Assembly (NCBI RefSeq): GCF_002895925.1 | Contig: NZ_NWUO01000002.1 | Location: 310,001-374,000 of the forward strand | Origin: Mixta theicola | GTDB lineage: Bacteria; Pseudomonadota; Gammaproteobacteria; Enterobacterales; Enterobacteriaceae | Direction of reading: 5' to 3' | DNA length: 64,000 nt | Shown: positions 44,256 through 53,356 of the stretch, one piece after another | Position numbering within the stretch: the first letter of the stretch is position 1 | Layout of the letters: every line of letters starts with the position of its first letter | The notes under the pieces: generated by a model | The model's input: only the letters and a program-made list of their open reading frames with translations | Database searches by the model: none | What the model was told of the DNA's origin: nothing | Program-made: the position numbers and the translations under genes

Positions 44256-44969
44256 ATGCACTTTTCCTCCGCGATTAAGCGAATCATTCTGGTGCTGCTG
44301 GTCATGGCGCTGGTGGCTGCGCTGTTGGTTTACGGTGTCGGTCTTGATGTGATTAAAACGCGCCAGGTCGATTTAATTTATCTTGGCAGGCAACATCTCT
44401 GGCTGGTGGGCTGGTCAATGCTGTTCGCCCTGCTGGTCGGCATTCCCAGCGGTATTTTGCTCAATCGCCCTTATATGCGCCGCTGGGCGGAATATATCAT
44501 GCAGATCTTTAACGTCGGCAATACGCTGCCGCCGTTGGCGGTGCTGGCGCTGGCAATGGTCGTGATCGGTATCGGCGACCGTCCGGCGATTATCGCCCTG
44601 TTTCTTGCTTCGCTGCTGCCCGTCGTGCGCAACACCTACGCCGGGCTGATTGGCGTGCCGGAATCGCTGCGGGAAGCCGCAAACGGCATCGGCATGACGA
44701 AAGCGCAGCGGCTGCGCCAGGTCGAACTGCCTAATGCCTGGCCGGTGATCCTTTCCGGTATCCGTATCGCGATGGCCATTAACGTCGGCACCGCGCCGCT
44801 GGCGTTTCTTATCGGCGCCAGCAGCTACGGCGAGCTGATCTTTCCCGGTATTTACCTTAACGACTTTCCCGTCCTGATTTTAGGCGCGGTCGCGACGGCG
44901 CTGTTTGCGCTGATTCTGGATATGCTGCTGGCGGCCCTGGGTCGCTGGCTGAGCCCGCACGCGCTGTAA
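44256..44969 (+). CDS. osmY: Osmoprotectant ABC transporter permease
   Basis: A 237-residue permease with about six membrane segments. [21 protein letters not shown] and [30 protein letters not shown] are the OpuC/OsmU-type permease signatures. Part of a four-gene importer in the order permease, binding protein, permease, ATPase; the Salmonella OsmU system has the same components in another order. It takes up glycine-betaine-like solutes under osmotic stress. I use the Salmonella-style name by position, not by proven equivalence; this osmY is not the E. coli stress protein. Confidence 0.8.
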   Translation: MHFSSAIKRIILVLLVMALVAALLVYGVGLDVIKTRQVDLIYLGRQHLWLVGWSMLFALLVGIPSGILLNRPYMRRWAEYIMQIFNVGNTLPPLAVLALAMVVIGIGDRPAIIALFLASLLPVVRNTYAGLIGVPESLREAANGIGMTKAQRLRQVELPNAWPVILSGIRIAMAINVGTAPLAFLIGASSYGELIFPGIYLNDFPVLILGAVATALFALILDMLLAALGRWLSPHAL

Positions 44970-44979
44970 AAGGAGCCTT

Positions 44980-45882
44980 ATGATTATCCCTAACCTGACA
45001 CGCGCGCTGCTGGCAGCGCTGATGCTCTGCCTTGGCACCGCGCAGGCTGCGCCGATTACTCTGGCCACTAAAGGCTTTACCGAACAGCATATTTTGTCGG
45101 CGATGACCACGCTGTGGCTGAATAAAAAAGGCTTTCAGGTGATCCCTAAAACCAATATCGCCGTTTCGATCGGACGCAGCGCCATGCTGAACAAGCAGAT
45201 CGATATGACCTGGGAATATACCGGCTCCTCGCTGATTATTTTTAATCATATTACTACGCCAATGTCCTCAGAGCAGGCTTATCAAACGGTGCGGCGGCTG
45301 GATGGCAAGCTGGGTCTGGTCTGGCTTAATCCGGCGCCGATGAATAACACCTACGCTTTTGCCATGCAGCGTAAGCGGGCCGAAAAAGAGCATATCACCA
45401 CGGTTTCTCAGCTGGTGGCACGTATTGAACAGATCCGTAAACAGGACCCGGACCATAACTGGATGTTAGGGCTGGACCTGGAGTTTGCCGGCCGCTCCGA
45501 TGGCCTGAAGCCGTTGCAAAAAACCTACGGGCTAACGCTCGATCGCCCGCAAATCCGCCAGATGGATCCGGGCCTGGTATATAACGCCATTCGCGACGGC
45601 TTTGTTGACGCCGGACTGGTATATACCACCGACGGCCGGGTAAAAGGTTTCGATCTGCAAATCCTGAAGGATGATAAGCATTTTTTCCCCAGCTATAACG
45701 TGACGCCGCTGGTGCGTAAAGAGGTGCTGGAGGCGAATCCAGGCCTGGCGGAGGCGCTCAATCAGCTTTCCGCGTTGATCACCGATGATGCCATTACCGA
45801 ACTCAACAAACGGGTCGATATCGATCATCAATCACCGCAGCAGGTCGCCCGCGATTTCCTGCGGTCTAAAGGCATGCTGTAA
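44980..45882 (+). CDS. osmX: Osmoprotectant ABC transporter substrate-binding protein
   Basis: A 300-residue periplasmic protein with a signal peptide ending GTAQAAP. The mature part begins with [17 protein letters not shown], the opening of the OpuAC/OpuCC choline and betaine-binding fold. [28 protein letters not shown] and [15 protein letters not shown] are further family landmarks. It follows the permease by 10 bases with AGGAG. Cargo is probably glycine betaine, choline-O-sulfate or a relative; the exact one is not readable. Confidence 0.88.
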   Translation: MIIPNLTRALLAALMLCLGTAQAAPITLATKGFTEQHILSAMTTLWLNKKGFQVIPKTNIAVSIGRSAMLNKQIDMTWEYTGSSLIIFNHITTPMSSEQAYQTVRRLDGKLGLVWLNPAPMNNTYAFAMQRKRAEKEHITTVSQLVARIEQIRKQDPDHNWMLGLDLEFAGRSDGLKPLQKTYGLTLDRPQIRQMDPGLVYNAIRDGFVDAGLVYTTDGRVKGFDLQILKDDKHFFPSYNVTPLVRKEVLEANPGLAEALNQLSALITDDAITELNKRVDIDHQSPQQVARDFLRSKGML

Positions 45883-45891
45883 GGAGACGCT

Positions 45892-46539
45892 ATGGATACG
45901 ATTCATTATATGATCGGCAACTGGCCTCATCTCGTCGCCCTCACCTGGCAGCACCTGTGGCTGGTACTGGTGGCGGTCGGCTGCGCCATTCTGGCCGGGG
46001 TGCCGCTGGGCATTTTAATTGTGCGTTTTAAATGGCTGGCGACCCCGGTGCTGGGCGTCGCTACGATTGTGCTTACCATTCCGTCTATCGCTCTGTTTGG
46101 CCTGATGATCCCGGTTTTTTCGCTGATCGGTCAGGGCATTGGCGTGGTTCCGGCGATTACAGCGGTGTTTCTCTATTCCCTGCTGCCGATTGTGCGCAAT
46201 ACCCACACCGCGCTGGAAAGCTTGCCGCCTGGGCTGCGCGAAGCGGGCCGCGGTATCGGCATGACCTTCTGGCAGCGCCTGCGCTGGGTGGAAATCCCGC
46301 TTGCCCTGCCGGTTATCTTCGGCGGCATTCGTACGGCGGTGGTGATGAACGTAGGCGTCATGGCGATTGCGGCGGTAATTGGCGCTGGCGGCCTGGGCCT
46401 GCTGCTGCTGGACGGCATCAGCGGCAGCGATATTCGCATGCTGATCGCCGGCGCGCTGCTGATCTGCTTTCTGGCAATAATTCTTGACTGGCTGCTGCAT
46501 CGCCTGCAGCTGGTGCTGACACCGAAGGGGATTCGATAA
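45892..46539 (+). CDS. osmW: Osmoprotectant ABC transporter permease
   Basis: A 215-residue second permease of the complex, with about five hydrophobic segments. IPSIALFGLMIPVFSLIGQGIG, EAGRGIGMTFWQRLRWVEIPLALPVIFGGI and AVIGAGGLGLLLLDGI are typical of OpuC-like permeases. It forms the membrane channel with the first permease. The stop (TAA) shares one base with the ATG of the ATPase gene, so the two are coupled. Confidence 0.85.
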   Translation: MDTIHYMIGNWPHLVALTWQHLWLVLVAVGCAILAGVPLGILIVRFKWLATPVLGVATIVLTIPSIALFGLMIPVFSLIGQGIGVVPAITAVFLYSLLPIVRNTHTALESLPPGLREAGRGIGMTFWQRLRWVEIPLALPVIFGGIRTAVVMNVGVMAIAAVIGAGGLGLLLLDGISGSDIRMLIAGALLICFLAIILDWLLHRLQLVLTPKGIR

Positions 46540-47675
46540 TGATAAAGCTGGAAAACCTGACTAAAACTTTCACCCAGAAAAATGGCACGGCGCTTAACGC
46601 GGTGGATAATGTCAGTCTGCATGTACCGGCTGGAGAAATGTGCGTGCTGCTTGGCCCGTCCGGCTGCGGAAAAACCACCACGCTAAAAATGATTAACCGT
46701 TTGATCCCGGCGACCAGCGGCAAAATTACCATTAACGGTGAAGATACCAGCACCCAGGATACCGTTACCCTGCGGCGCAATATCGGCTATGTGATTCAGC
46801 AGATCGGTCTGTTTCCTAATATGACGATTGAAGAAAACATTACCGTGGTGCCACGAATGCTCGGCTGGGATAAAAAACGCTGCCGCGATCGCGCCTGCGA
46901 GCTGATGAATATCGTGGCGCTCGATCCGCACAAGTTTCTGCACCGTTATCCGAAAGAGATGTCCGGCGGACAGCAGCAGCGGATTGGCGTAATTCGCGCG
47001 CTGGCGGCGGATCCGCCGGTGCTGCTGATGGATGAGCCTTTCGGCGCGGTCGATCCGATTAACCGCGAGGCGATTCAAAACGAGTTTCTTGAAATGCAGC
47101 GCCAGTTAAAAAAAACCGTGATGCTGGTTAGCCACGATATTGATGAAGCGTTAAAGCTGGGCGATCGCATCGCAGTATTCGGACAGGGAAAAATCGTGCA
47201 GTGCGCCACGCCTGATGAGCTGCTGGCGAAACCGGCCAATGAGTTTGTCGGCTCTTTTGTCGGGCAGGATCGTACCCTGAAGCGGCTGCTGCTGGTGCAG
47301 GCTGGCGATGTCACCGACCAACAGCAAACCTTTACCGTTAAGCGTGCCACGCCGCTGTCGGAGGCTTTTGCCATTATGGATGATAACGATATGCGCTCTG
47401 TGACCGTGGTGGATAACGATGACCGCCCGCTGGGCTTTGTGAAACGGCGTGAAGCGCGCGGTGCCGGTGGCCGCTGCGAAGAGAAACTGCACAGCTTTAC
47501 CGTGACCGGCAAGGCGGAGGAAAATCTGCGCGTGGTGCTGTCAAAACTCTATGAACACAATCTGGTGTGGATGCCGATTGTGGATGAGGAAGGCCGCTAC
47601 AGCGGAGAGATTTCTCAGGATTATATCGCTGATTATTTGAGTTCAGGCCGTACGCGGCGCGCGCTCAGCCGCTAA
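46539..47675 (+). CDS. osmV: Osmoprotectant ABC transporter ATPase with CBS domains
   Basis: A 378-residue ATPase: Walker A GPSGCGKTTTLKM, signature MSGGQQQRIGVIRAL, Walker B VLLMDEPFGAVDP and switch His in MLVSHDIDEAL. The C-terminal part from about 250 holds a pair of CBS domains (ATPLSEAFAIMDDNDMRSVTVVDNDDRP; VLSKLYEHNLVWMPIVDEEGR), which in OpuA-type systems sense ionic strength. Last gene of the transporter operon. Confidence 0.9.
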   Translation: MIKLENLTKTFTQKNGTALNAVDNVSLHVPAGEMCVLLGPSGCGKTTTLKMINRLIPATSGKITINGEDTSTQDTVTLRRNIGYVIQQIGLFPNMTIEENITVVPRMLGWDKKRCRDRACELMNIVALDPHKFLHRYPKEMSGGQQQRIGVIRALAADPPVLLMDEPFGAVDPINREAIQNEFLEMQRQLKKTVMLVSHDIDEALKLGDRIAVFGQGKIVQCATPDELLAKPANEFVGSFVGQDRTLKRLLLVQAGDVTDQQQTFTVKRATPLSEAFAIMDDNDMRSVTVVDNDDRPLGFVKRREARGAGGRCEEKLHSFTVTGKAEENLRVVLSKLYEHNLVWMPIVDEEGRYSGEISQDYIADYLSSGRTRRALSR

Positions 47676-47682
47676 ACAAAAT

Positions 47683-47706
47683 ACGCGCCCGCAGGGCGCG
47701 TCAAAA
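47683..47706 (+). terminator. Hairpin after osmV
   Basis: ACGCGCCC (47683-47690), GCA, GGGCGCGT (47694-47701), just after the stop, preceded by an A run and followed by an A run; it can serve the leftward bioD2 as a T-tailed terminator. Confidence 0.7.
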
Positions 47707-47742
47707 AGCAGCGTTGCCTGCGCGGCGCATTTTCCCGGCGGC

Positions 47743-48426
47743 TCAGGCAACGGCCTGCGGCGGGAAAAGCGCCGACAGGTCGATATAGCCTGCCAGTTCG
47801 CGTTCTTCGGCGCGTGGCAGATAAGGCAGCTCGCCTAACAGCGGCGTCGGGATTTTCTCCTGCAGCACGTCGATAATTTCCGCGTAGTGCGCCAGCCCCG
47901 GATTGATTCTGTTCGCCACCCAGCCCAGCAGCGGCAGGCCATCGTTAATAATCGCCTGCGCGGTCAGTAAGGCATGGCTGATACAACCCAGCTTAATGCC
48001 GACCACTAACACTACCGGCAGCTGTTCCTGAATAACCCAGTCAGATAACGGACGCAGATCGTTCATCAGGCTGCGCCAGCCGCCGGTGCCCTCAATCACT
48101 ACCACGTCAGCCTGCGCGTCTAATAACTGCAGGCCGCTGCTCAGGCGCGCATAGTCAATCGTTTCGCCGCGATGGGTACTGATTTCATCTTCAAGTAGCG
48201 TCACGGGATTGATCGCTTCATAAGGGACATCAAGCGTGGAGGCGCGATGCAATACCAGCGCATCTTTATTGCGCAGCCCGTCCGCCGTTATCTGGCTGCT
48301 TTTTGCTACCGGTTTATAGCCCACCACGGCCGGATGCGTTTCCGCCAGTTTTTGCATCAGGGCGCGTGTAACCACTGTTTTACCGACGGCGGTATCCGTA
48401 CCGGTAACGAAAATACGACTCAGCAT
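47743..48426 (-). CDS. bioD2: Dethiobiotin synthetase paralogue (BioD2/YnfK)
   Basis: A 227-residue ATP-dependent carboxylase-type protein. Walker A is VTGTDTAVGKTVVTRALMQ, with the catalytic lysine region VGYKPVAKSSQ and IEGTGGWRSLM. It matches E. coli YnfK (231 residues), a second dethiobiotin synthetase beside the one in the bio operon. Biological need for the copy is unclear. As in E. coli it lies beside mlc on the same strand. Confidence 0.9.
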   Translation of the reverse strand: MLSRIFVTGTDTAVGKTVVTRALMQKLAETHPAVVGYKPVAKSSQITADGLRNKDALVLHRASTLDVPYEAINPVTLLEDEISTHRGETIDYARLSSGLQLLDAQADVVVIEGTGGWRSLMNDLRPLSDWVIQEQLPVVLVVGIKLGCISHALLTAQAIINDGLPLLGWVANRINPGLAHYAEIIDVLQEKIPTPLLGELPYLPRAEERELAGYIDLSALFPPQAVA

Positions 48427-48557
48427 AGCAACACTCCGGCAGGCTGACGGCCTGAAATAGTTAAACTTTAATCATCGGTTTGTGTCGCACAGTGTAGGAA
48501 ATCGCGCTTTTGCACAGCTTGCGTTAGCGCAATTTTTTAGTGATAACTGATATTAGA

Positions 48558-49775
48558 TTAGCCCTGTAACAGTTTGATAAGTAATTCACCGTTGTACATG
48601 GCATTTTTTACCAGCGCGGCGCCGGGCATCGTGCCGACGTTAGGGAATTCCGTGGGTTCGACATGAATATCGGCGCTGTAGGCCGGCAGCGCCTGCTGAC
48701 GAATTGACGCGCCGATTGCCGGATAAAGCACATCGGCGGCGCGGTTAAGCGGTGAACCAATCAGGATTTTTTCAGGATTAAACAGATTGACCATAATGGC
48801 CAGAATGCGCCCGACGCTGTTGCCAATACTTGTAATGATATTGCGTGCCAGCGGATCGCCATTCAGCGCCGCATCACACAGTGATTCAACCGTCAGCGGC
48901 TGATGATGCAGGATGGAGCTGAGAGAGGTCTGCATACGCTGCGAAGTCAGTTCCAGAATACTGCCGATGCTGGCCACCGTCTCCAGACAGCCATGATTGC
49001 CGCAATAGCACTGCTTACCGTACGCATCCACCTGAGTATGCCCAATTTCGACCAGCGAACTGCGGCTGTTATGCAGCAGGCGTCCGCCGGTAATCACGCC
49101 CGCGCCGACGTTATCATCAATCACGATTTGGATAACGTCGCTGGCCCCGCGCGATGCGCCAAACAGCGATTCGGCGATGGTCCATGCGCAGACATCATGC
49201 TGAATATAAACCGGCAGGCCGGTATGGGCGGCCAGTTCAGGCCCCAGCGGCATATCAGCGACGTGATAAAAAGGCATGCGATGAACCAGCCCCTTGCCGG
49301 TGTGAATAATGCCGGGCAAGGTAATGGCTATGGCGGTCAGGCGTTCAAGCTGGCGCTGATGGCGGATAAAAAACTGGTCGATTTCGAAGATAATGCGGTT
49401 TAACAGCGGCGTGTCGCTTTGAACAGGCAGCGGCCGGGTCTCTTCGGTAACCAGCACGCTGCTGAGATCGCGTAGGGCCAGGGTGATTTCACCGTTGCCG
49501 ATACGAATAGCCAGGTAGTGCCAGGCAACGGTATCCAGAATCAGGCCGACCGCTGGCCGACCACGGCTGCCCGGTTCCTGATACTCCGTTTCCTGTACCA
49601 GGTGCGCTTCCAGCATTTCACGCACGATTTTGGTGATGCTGGCCGGTGCCAGTTGAGCCCGCCGGGAAAGCTCAATACGCGATATCGGGCCAAATTGATC
49701 GATCAGGCGATATACAGCCCCAGCGTTTGTCTGCTTGATCTGGTCAATATGACCAGGTTGACTGTCCGCTATCAC
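48558..49775 (-). CDS. mlc: Transcriptional repressor Mlc (ROK family)
   Basis: A ~405-residue regulator of sugar uptake (ptsG, manXYZ, malT). The helix-turn-helix at about 20-60 (IDQFGPISRIELSRRAQLAPASITKIVREM) is followed by a ROK domain. Zinc-site cysteines are in HTQVDAYGKQCYCGNHGCLE, as in Mlc. It is clearly the Mlc orthologue in both sequence and setting. The open frame extends to 49790, but the GTG at 49775 (VIADSQPGH) has GGGAG upstream and matches the E. coli start region. Confidence 0.94.
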   Translation of the reverse strand: MIADSQPGHIDQIKQTNAGAVYRLIDQFGPISRIELSRRAQLAPASITKIVREMLEAHLVQETEYQEPGSRGRPAVGLILDTVAWHYLAIRIGNGEITLALRDLSSVLVTEETRPLPVQSDTPLLNRIIFEIDQFFIRHQRQLERLTAIAITLPGIIHTGKGLVHRMPFYHVADMPLGPELAAHTGLPVYIQHDVCAWTIAESLFGASRGASDVIQIVIDDNVGAGVITGGRLLHNSRSSLVEIGHTQVDAYGKQCYCGNHGCLETVASIGSILELTSQRMQTSLSSILHHQPLTVESLCDAALNGDPLARNIITSIGNSVGRILAIMVNLFNPEKILIGSPLNRAADVLYPAIGASIRQQALPAYSADIHVEPTEFPNVGTMPGAALVKNAMYNGELLIKLLQG

Positions 49776-49902
49776 TACCCCTGCTCCCACTTATTTTCGC
49801 GCTTCAAAATAAACCTGCTCAGGCTATGGTGGATGAGATATTAAGGGGCGTCAACTATTTGATTCGGTATGTGATTTACTGCACAAAAACAACGGATTTA
49901 CC

Positions 49903-50820
49903 CTACCGGGGATTTTCTGCGGCGACGCTCACCTCTTCACGCAGTAACAGCGCTTTCATCTGGGACATTACCGCCGTGATTTCCCGCTGGCGCGACCAGA
50001 CCAGCCACATTTCCGACCAGGCATCGGCCTCTTCCAGCGGTAACCACACCACGCCGTCCAGCTGCGTACGCCGAAAAGAGGCGGGCAAGATGGATATTCC
50101 CAGTCCGGTGGCGACCAGCCCAAGAATGGTCATCGCCTCGCCCACTCCCTGGGTAATATAAGGCTGGATTTGATAACGGTGCAGCAGCGCCATCGTTTCG
50201 CCATACAGCGCGGTGCCGCTTTGCGCATCGAAAAAAACAAAAGGCTCATTGCCCAGGGTGGTAACCGAGACGCTTTGCTGACGAGCAAGGGGATGCGCAT
50301 GATGCACCACGCAACAAAGCGGTTCGCGCAGCAGCAACTGCCAGGCGAGCGTATCGGGTAGCGGCGTATTGCGCATGACGCCGAGATCTAATCGGCCATC
50401 GCTTAAGGGCGTTAGCTGTTGCCGGGTATTTATCTCTTGCATCTGAATATGAACCTGAGGAAAACGTTGACGAAAGGTAAACAGTGCATCAGAAACAGCG
50501 GTAATAAAAGGAGCCGATGAGGTAAAACCGATGCGGATTTCGCCCTCTTCTCCCTGATGTAAACGCGCGGCGCGGCTGGCCGCCTGCTCGACGTCTAATA
50601 AAATAGCACGCGCATCCTGCAGGAACTGACGTCCGGCAGCGGTTAGCTGGACGCTACGGTTGGTACGCGCCAGCAATGTTGCGCCAATTTGCTGTTCAAG
50701 CTGCTGGATTTGCTGGCTCAGCGGTGGCTGGGAAATGTTCAGCCGCAGCGCAGCGCGCCCAAAATGCAGCTCCTCCGCAACGGCGATAAAGTAACGTAGA
50801 TGACGCAGCTCAATATTCAT
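49903..50820 (-). CDS. ynfL: LysR-family regulator (YnfL-like)
   Basis: A 305-residue LysR-type regulator. The N-terminal helix-turn-helix is LHFGRAALRLNISQPPLSQQIQQLEQQIGA at about 18-50, and the effector domain of the BenM/CatR type follows (FTSSAPFITAVSDALFTFR; GTALYGETMALL). It is divergent from the ynfM transporter, the same arrangement as E. coli ynfL-ynfM, and probably controls it. The inducer is unknown. Confidence 0.86.
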   Translation of the reverse strand: MNIELRHLRYFIAVAEELHFGRAALRLNISQPPLSQQIQQLEQQIGATLLARTNRSVQLTAAGRQFLQDARAILLDVEQAASRAARLHQGEEGEIRIGFTSSAPFITAVSDALFTFRQRFPQVHIQMQEINTRQQLTPLSDGRLDLGVMRNTPLPDTLAWQLLLREPLCCVVHHAHPLARQQSVSVTTLGNEPFVFFDAQSGTALYGETMALLHRYQIQPYITQGVGEAMTILGLVATGLGISILPASFRRTQLDGVVWLPLEEADAWSEMWLVWSRQREITAVMSQMKALLLREEVSVAAENPR

Positions 50821-50914
50821 ATTTAATAAGTATCAATCCAGATAATTAATATATTAGACAGTATAATCCGCCCGTTCCACAATTAAGCGGTTGAAGTTTA
50901 AATAAGGAACCTTT

Positions 50915-52171
50915 GTGGAACGCTCATCCCAGAGCGCGACGTTACCTGCTGACAGGGTTCAGCGCGTCTCGCCCGCTGTCGTAAATAAAAATCTCTATAT
51001 CAAACGCGGCACGCCGCAGTTTATGCGCGTAACGCTGGCGCTGTTTTCAGCGGGACTGGCCACTTTCGCCCTGCTCTATTGCGTTCAGCCTATTTTGCCG
51101 GTGCTTTCCCAGGAGTTTGGCGTATCGCCAGCGGCAAGCAGTATTTCGCTTTCCATTTCAACCGCGTTAATGGCGCTGGGGCTGCTGTTTACCGGCCCGA
51201 TCTCCGATGCGGTAGGCCGCAAGCCGGTAATGGTCATTGCACTGCTACTGGCGGCGATTTGTACCCTGATTTCCGCCACCATGAACAGCTGGCATGGCAT
51301 TTTAATTATGCGTGCGCTGATTGGTTTATCGCTGAGCGGCGTGGCGGCGGTAGGCATGACCTATCTGAGCGAGGAAATTCATCCCAGCGTTATCGCCTTT
51401 TCGATGGGCCTGTATATTAGCGGCAACTCAATTGGCGGCATGAGCGGCCGTCTGCTGAGCGGCGTCATTACGGATTTTAGCTCCTGGCGCATGGCGGTGG
51501 CTTTTATCGGCTGCTTTGCGCTGGCCTCGGCGCTGATGTTTTGGAAAATCCTGCCCGCCTCACGTCACTTCCGTCCTGCCTCGCTAAAACCCCGCAGCCT
51601 GATGATTAACTTTCGTCTGCACTGGCGCGATCGCGGTTTACCGCTGCTGTTTGCAGAAGGCTTCCTGCTAATGGGCGCATTCGTTACGCTGTTTAATTAC
51701 ATTGGCTATCGCCTGCTAAGCGCGCCCTGGTTTCTCAGTCAGGCAGTTGTCGGCCTGCTGTCGGTGGTCTATCTGACCGGTTCATGGAGTTCACCTAAAG
51801 CCGGGGCGATGACGGCCCGCTTTGGGCGCGGCCCGGTGCTGTTTTTCTCAACGGCGCTGATGCTGGGCGGCCTGCTTATTACTCTTTTCAATTCACTGTG
51901 GCTGATTTTTCCGGGAATGATGCTGTTTACCGCCGGATTCTTTGCTGCCCATTCCGTCGCCAGCGGCTGGATTGGCCCACGCGCGCGGCGCGCCAAAGGA
52001 CAGGCTTCTTCGCTTTATCTGTTTAGCTATTATGCGGGCTCCAGCGTGGCTGGCACGCTGGGCGGCGTGTTCTGGCACGCGTTTGGCTGGCCGGGCATTA
52101 CGGCATTTATTGCGGTAATGCTGTTGTTAGCGCTGCTGGTTGCAGGTCGTCTGTACCTTAAGAAGCTGTAA
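50915..52171 (+). CDS. ynfM: MFS transporter (YnfM-like)
   Basis: A 418-residue membrane protein with about 12 segments. The cytoplasmic loop GPISDAVGRKPVMVIALLLAA is MFS motif A; MYLISGNSIGGMSGRL-type region LYISGNSIGGMSGRLLSG is typical of YnfM. It starts with GTG preceded by AAGGAAC, with a ~35-residue N-terminal extension that is hydrophilic. Substrate unknown. Paired with the divergent LysR gene 94 bases away. Confidence 0.87.
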   Translation: MERSSQSATLPADRVQRVSPAVVNKNLYIKRGTPQFMRVTLALFSAGLATFALLYCVQPILPVLSQEFGVSPAASSISLSISTALMALGLLFTGPISDAVGRKPVMVIALLLAAICTLISATMNSWHGILIMRALIGLSLSGVAAVGMTYLSEEIHPSVIAFSMGLYISGNSIGGMSGRLLSGVITDFSSWRMAVAFIGCFALASALMFWKILPASRHFRPASLKPRSLMINFRLHWRDRGLPLLFAEGFLLMGAFVTLFNYIGYRLLSAPWFLSQAVVGLLSVVYLTGSWSSPKAGAMTARFGRGPVLFFSTALMLGGLLITLFNSLWLIFPGMMLFTAGFFAAHSVASGWIGPRARRAKGQASSLYLFSYYAGSSVAGTLGGVFWHAFGWPGITAFIAVMLLLALLVAGRLYLKKL

Positions 52172-52178
52172 TTCATCC

Positions 52179-52203
52179 AGGCCGCCATTGCGCGGCCTTT
52201 TTT
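52179..52203 (+). terminator. Terminator after ynfM
   Basis: Stem AGGCCGC (52179-52185) / GCGGCCT (52192-52198) followed by a run of T. Confidence 0.85.
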
Positions 52204-52252
52204 CTGCCTGACTGATGATTTCTTCGTTGCTGAATTGTGGTTTATAGAGTTA

Positions 52253-52275
52253 AATAAGTATGTTGTAACTAATTA
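52253..52275 (+). other. Ter replication-arrest site (TerB-like)
   Basis: AATAAGTATG then TTGTAACTAA matches the E. coli TerB site over 20 bases, including the G at position 6 and the GTTGTAAC core. As in E. coli it lies just upstream of tus, so Tus bound here would also repress its own gene. Oriented this way it should block forks that move left to right and let opposite forks pass. Confidence 0.95.
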
Positions 52276-52308
52276 CGGGATCTGACAGGCCGTTTACCAG
52301 GAGTCGCC

Positions 52309-53247
52309 ATGAGCCGCTACGATTTAGTTGAAGATTTGCGTCAGTGCGCTAATCAGCTTGATAAGGAACTTAGCGTTTTACAACAGCAGTTAACCTCACT
52401 GCCGCTGTTGGTTGGCCGGGTGTTTTCATTACCGCCGGTAGCAAAAGGCGCGGAACACGATCCGATTACGCAAATCAGCGTTACCCAACATTTGGGAGAC
52501 GAAGCGCGTCAGCTCGCTCTGCAACATTACTGTCGTCTGTTTATCCAGCGTCAGTCAGAGAATATCAGCACCAAAGCCGCAGTACGGTTACCCGGCGCGC
52601 TCTGTTTTGAGGCCGACAGCCACCAGCATGCCCTTCTCCACCAGCAGGTTAATAAAATTAATCAGCTAAAGGCGCAGCTGGAACAGATTATTACCGTTGA
52701 GTCCGGGCTGCCAGGCGAAGCGCGCTTTGAGTTTGTGCATACGCATCTGCGTGGCCTGTTGACGCTGAACGCCTACCGCGCCATTACCCTGCTGGATGCG
52801 CCGGATAGCGTGCGCTTCGGCTGGGCCAATAAACACATTATTAAAAACGTAACGCCGCAGGAGATTGTCGATAAGCTGGAAAAAAGCCTGAAGGCGGGAC
52901 GCGCGCAGGCGCCCTGGACACGAGAGCAGTGGGCAGAGAAAGTACAGCAGGAACTGATCGCGGTGCAGTCGCTGCCTGCAGGGGCAAAGCTGAAAATTAA
53001 GCGGCCGGTTAAGGTGCAGCCGATAGCGCGCATCTGGGATAAAGAGCAGCAAAAACAGACGCAGCTGGCCTGCCCTTCACCGCTGCTGGTGCTGTGCCCG
53101 GATCGTCAGCAGGTGCCGGTATTAGGCGAGCTGTTAAATTATGATGCGGAAAATATTAACCATCGCTATAAGCCGCAGGCGGAACCGCTGTGGCTGTTAA
53201 TTCCCCGGCTACATCTTTATTGCGATCGGCCGGTAGGTACGGCATAA
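52309..53247 (+). CDS. tus: Replication terminus site-binding protein Tus
   Basis: A 312-residue monomeric DNA-binding protein that stops DnaB at Ter sites in a polar way. It is co-linear with E. coli Tus (309): N-terminal YDLVEDLRQCANQLDKEL, the Ter-binding beta-strand region with KHIIKNVTPQEIVDKLEKSL and LKIKRPVKVQPIARIWDK, and the close NHRYKPQAEPLWLLIPRLHLY. The DNA-contact and lock residues were not checked one by one. AGGAG precedes the ATG, and the Ter site lies 34 bases upstream of the start. Confidence 0.97.
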   Translation: MSRYDLVEDLRQCANQLDKELSVLQQQLTSLPLLVGRVFSLPPVAKGAEHDPITQISVTQHLGDEARQLALQHYCRLFIQRQSENISTKAAVRLPGALCFEADSHQHALLHQQVNKINQLKAQLEQIITVESGLPGEARFEFVHTHLRGLLTLNAYRAITLLDAPDSVRFGWANKHIIKNVTPQEIVDKLEKSLKAGRAQAPWTREQWAEKVQQELIAVQSLPAGAKLKIKRPVKVQPIARIWDKEQQKQTQLACPSPLLVLCPDRQQVPVLGELLNYDAENINHRYKPQAEPLWLLIPRLHLYCDRPVGTA

Positions 53248-53329
53248 CAGAACGAAAACAAACCCGTGGGCGAAGGCGAATAAAGGAAAGCGCAGCGGCT
53301 GAATTATGCTAAGCGTAAACACGGGAAAA

Positions 53330-53347
53330 CGGGGCCATCAGGCCCCG
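53330..53347 (-). terminator. Terminator of fumC
   Basis: CGGGGCC (53330-53336) atca GGCCCCG (53341-53347); on the minus strand it is followed by TTTTCCC, giving a good intrinsic terminator just after the fumC stop. Confidence 0.85.
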
Positions 53348-53356
53348 CTGCATAAC

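Noticed and set aside
44256-44969. Reading this gene as the E. coli osmY stress protein
   Set aside because: The protein is a multi-span permease; the name is only shared with the Salmonella OsmU permease.
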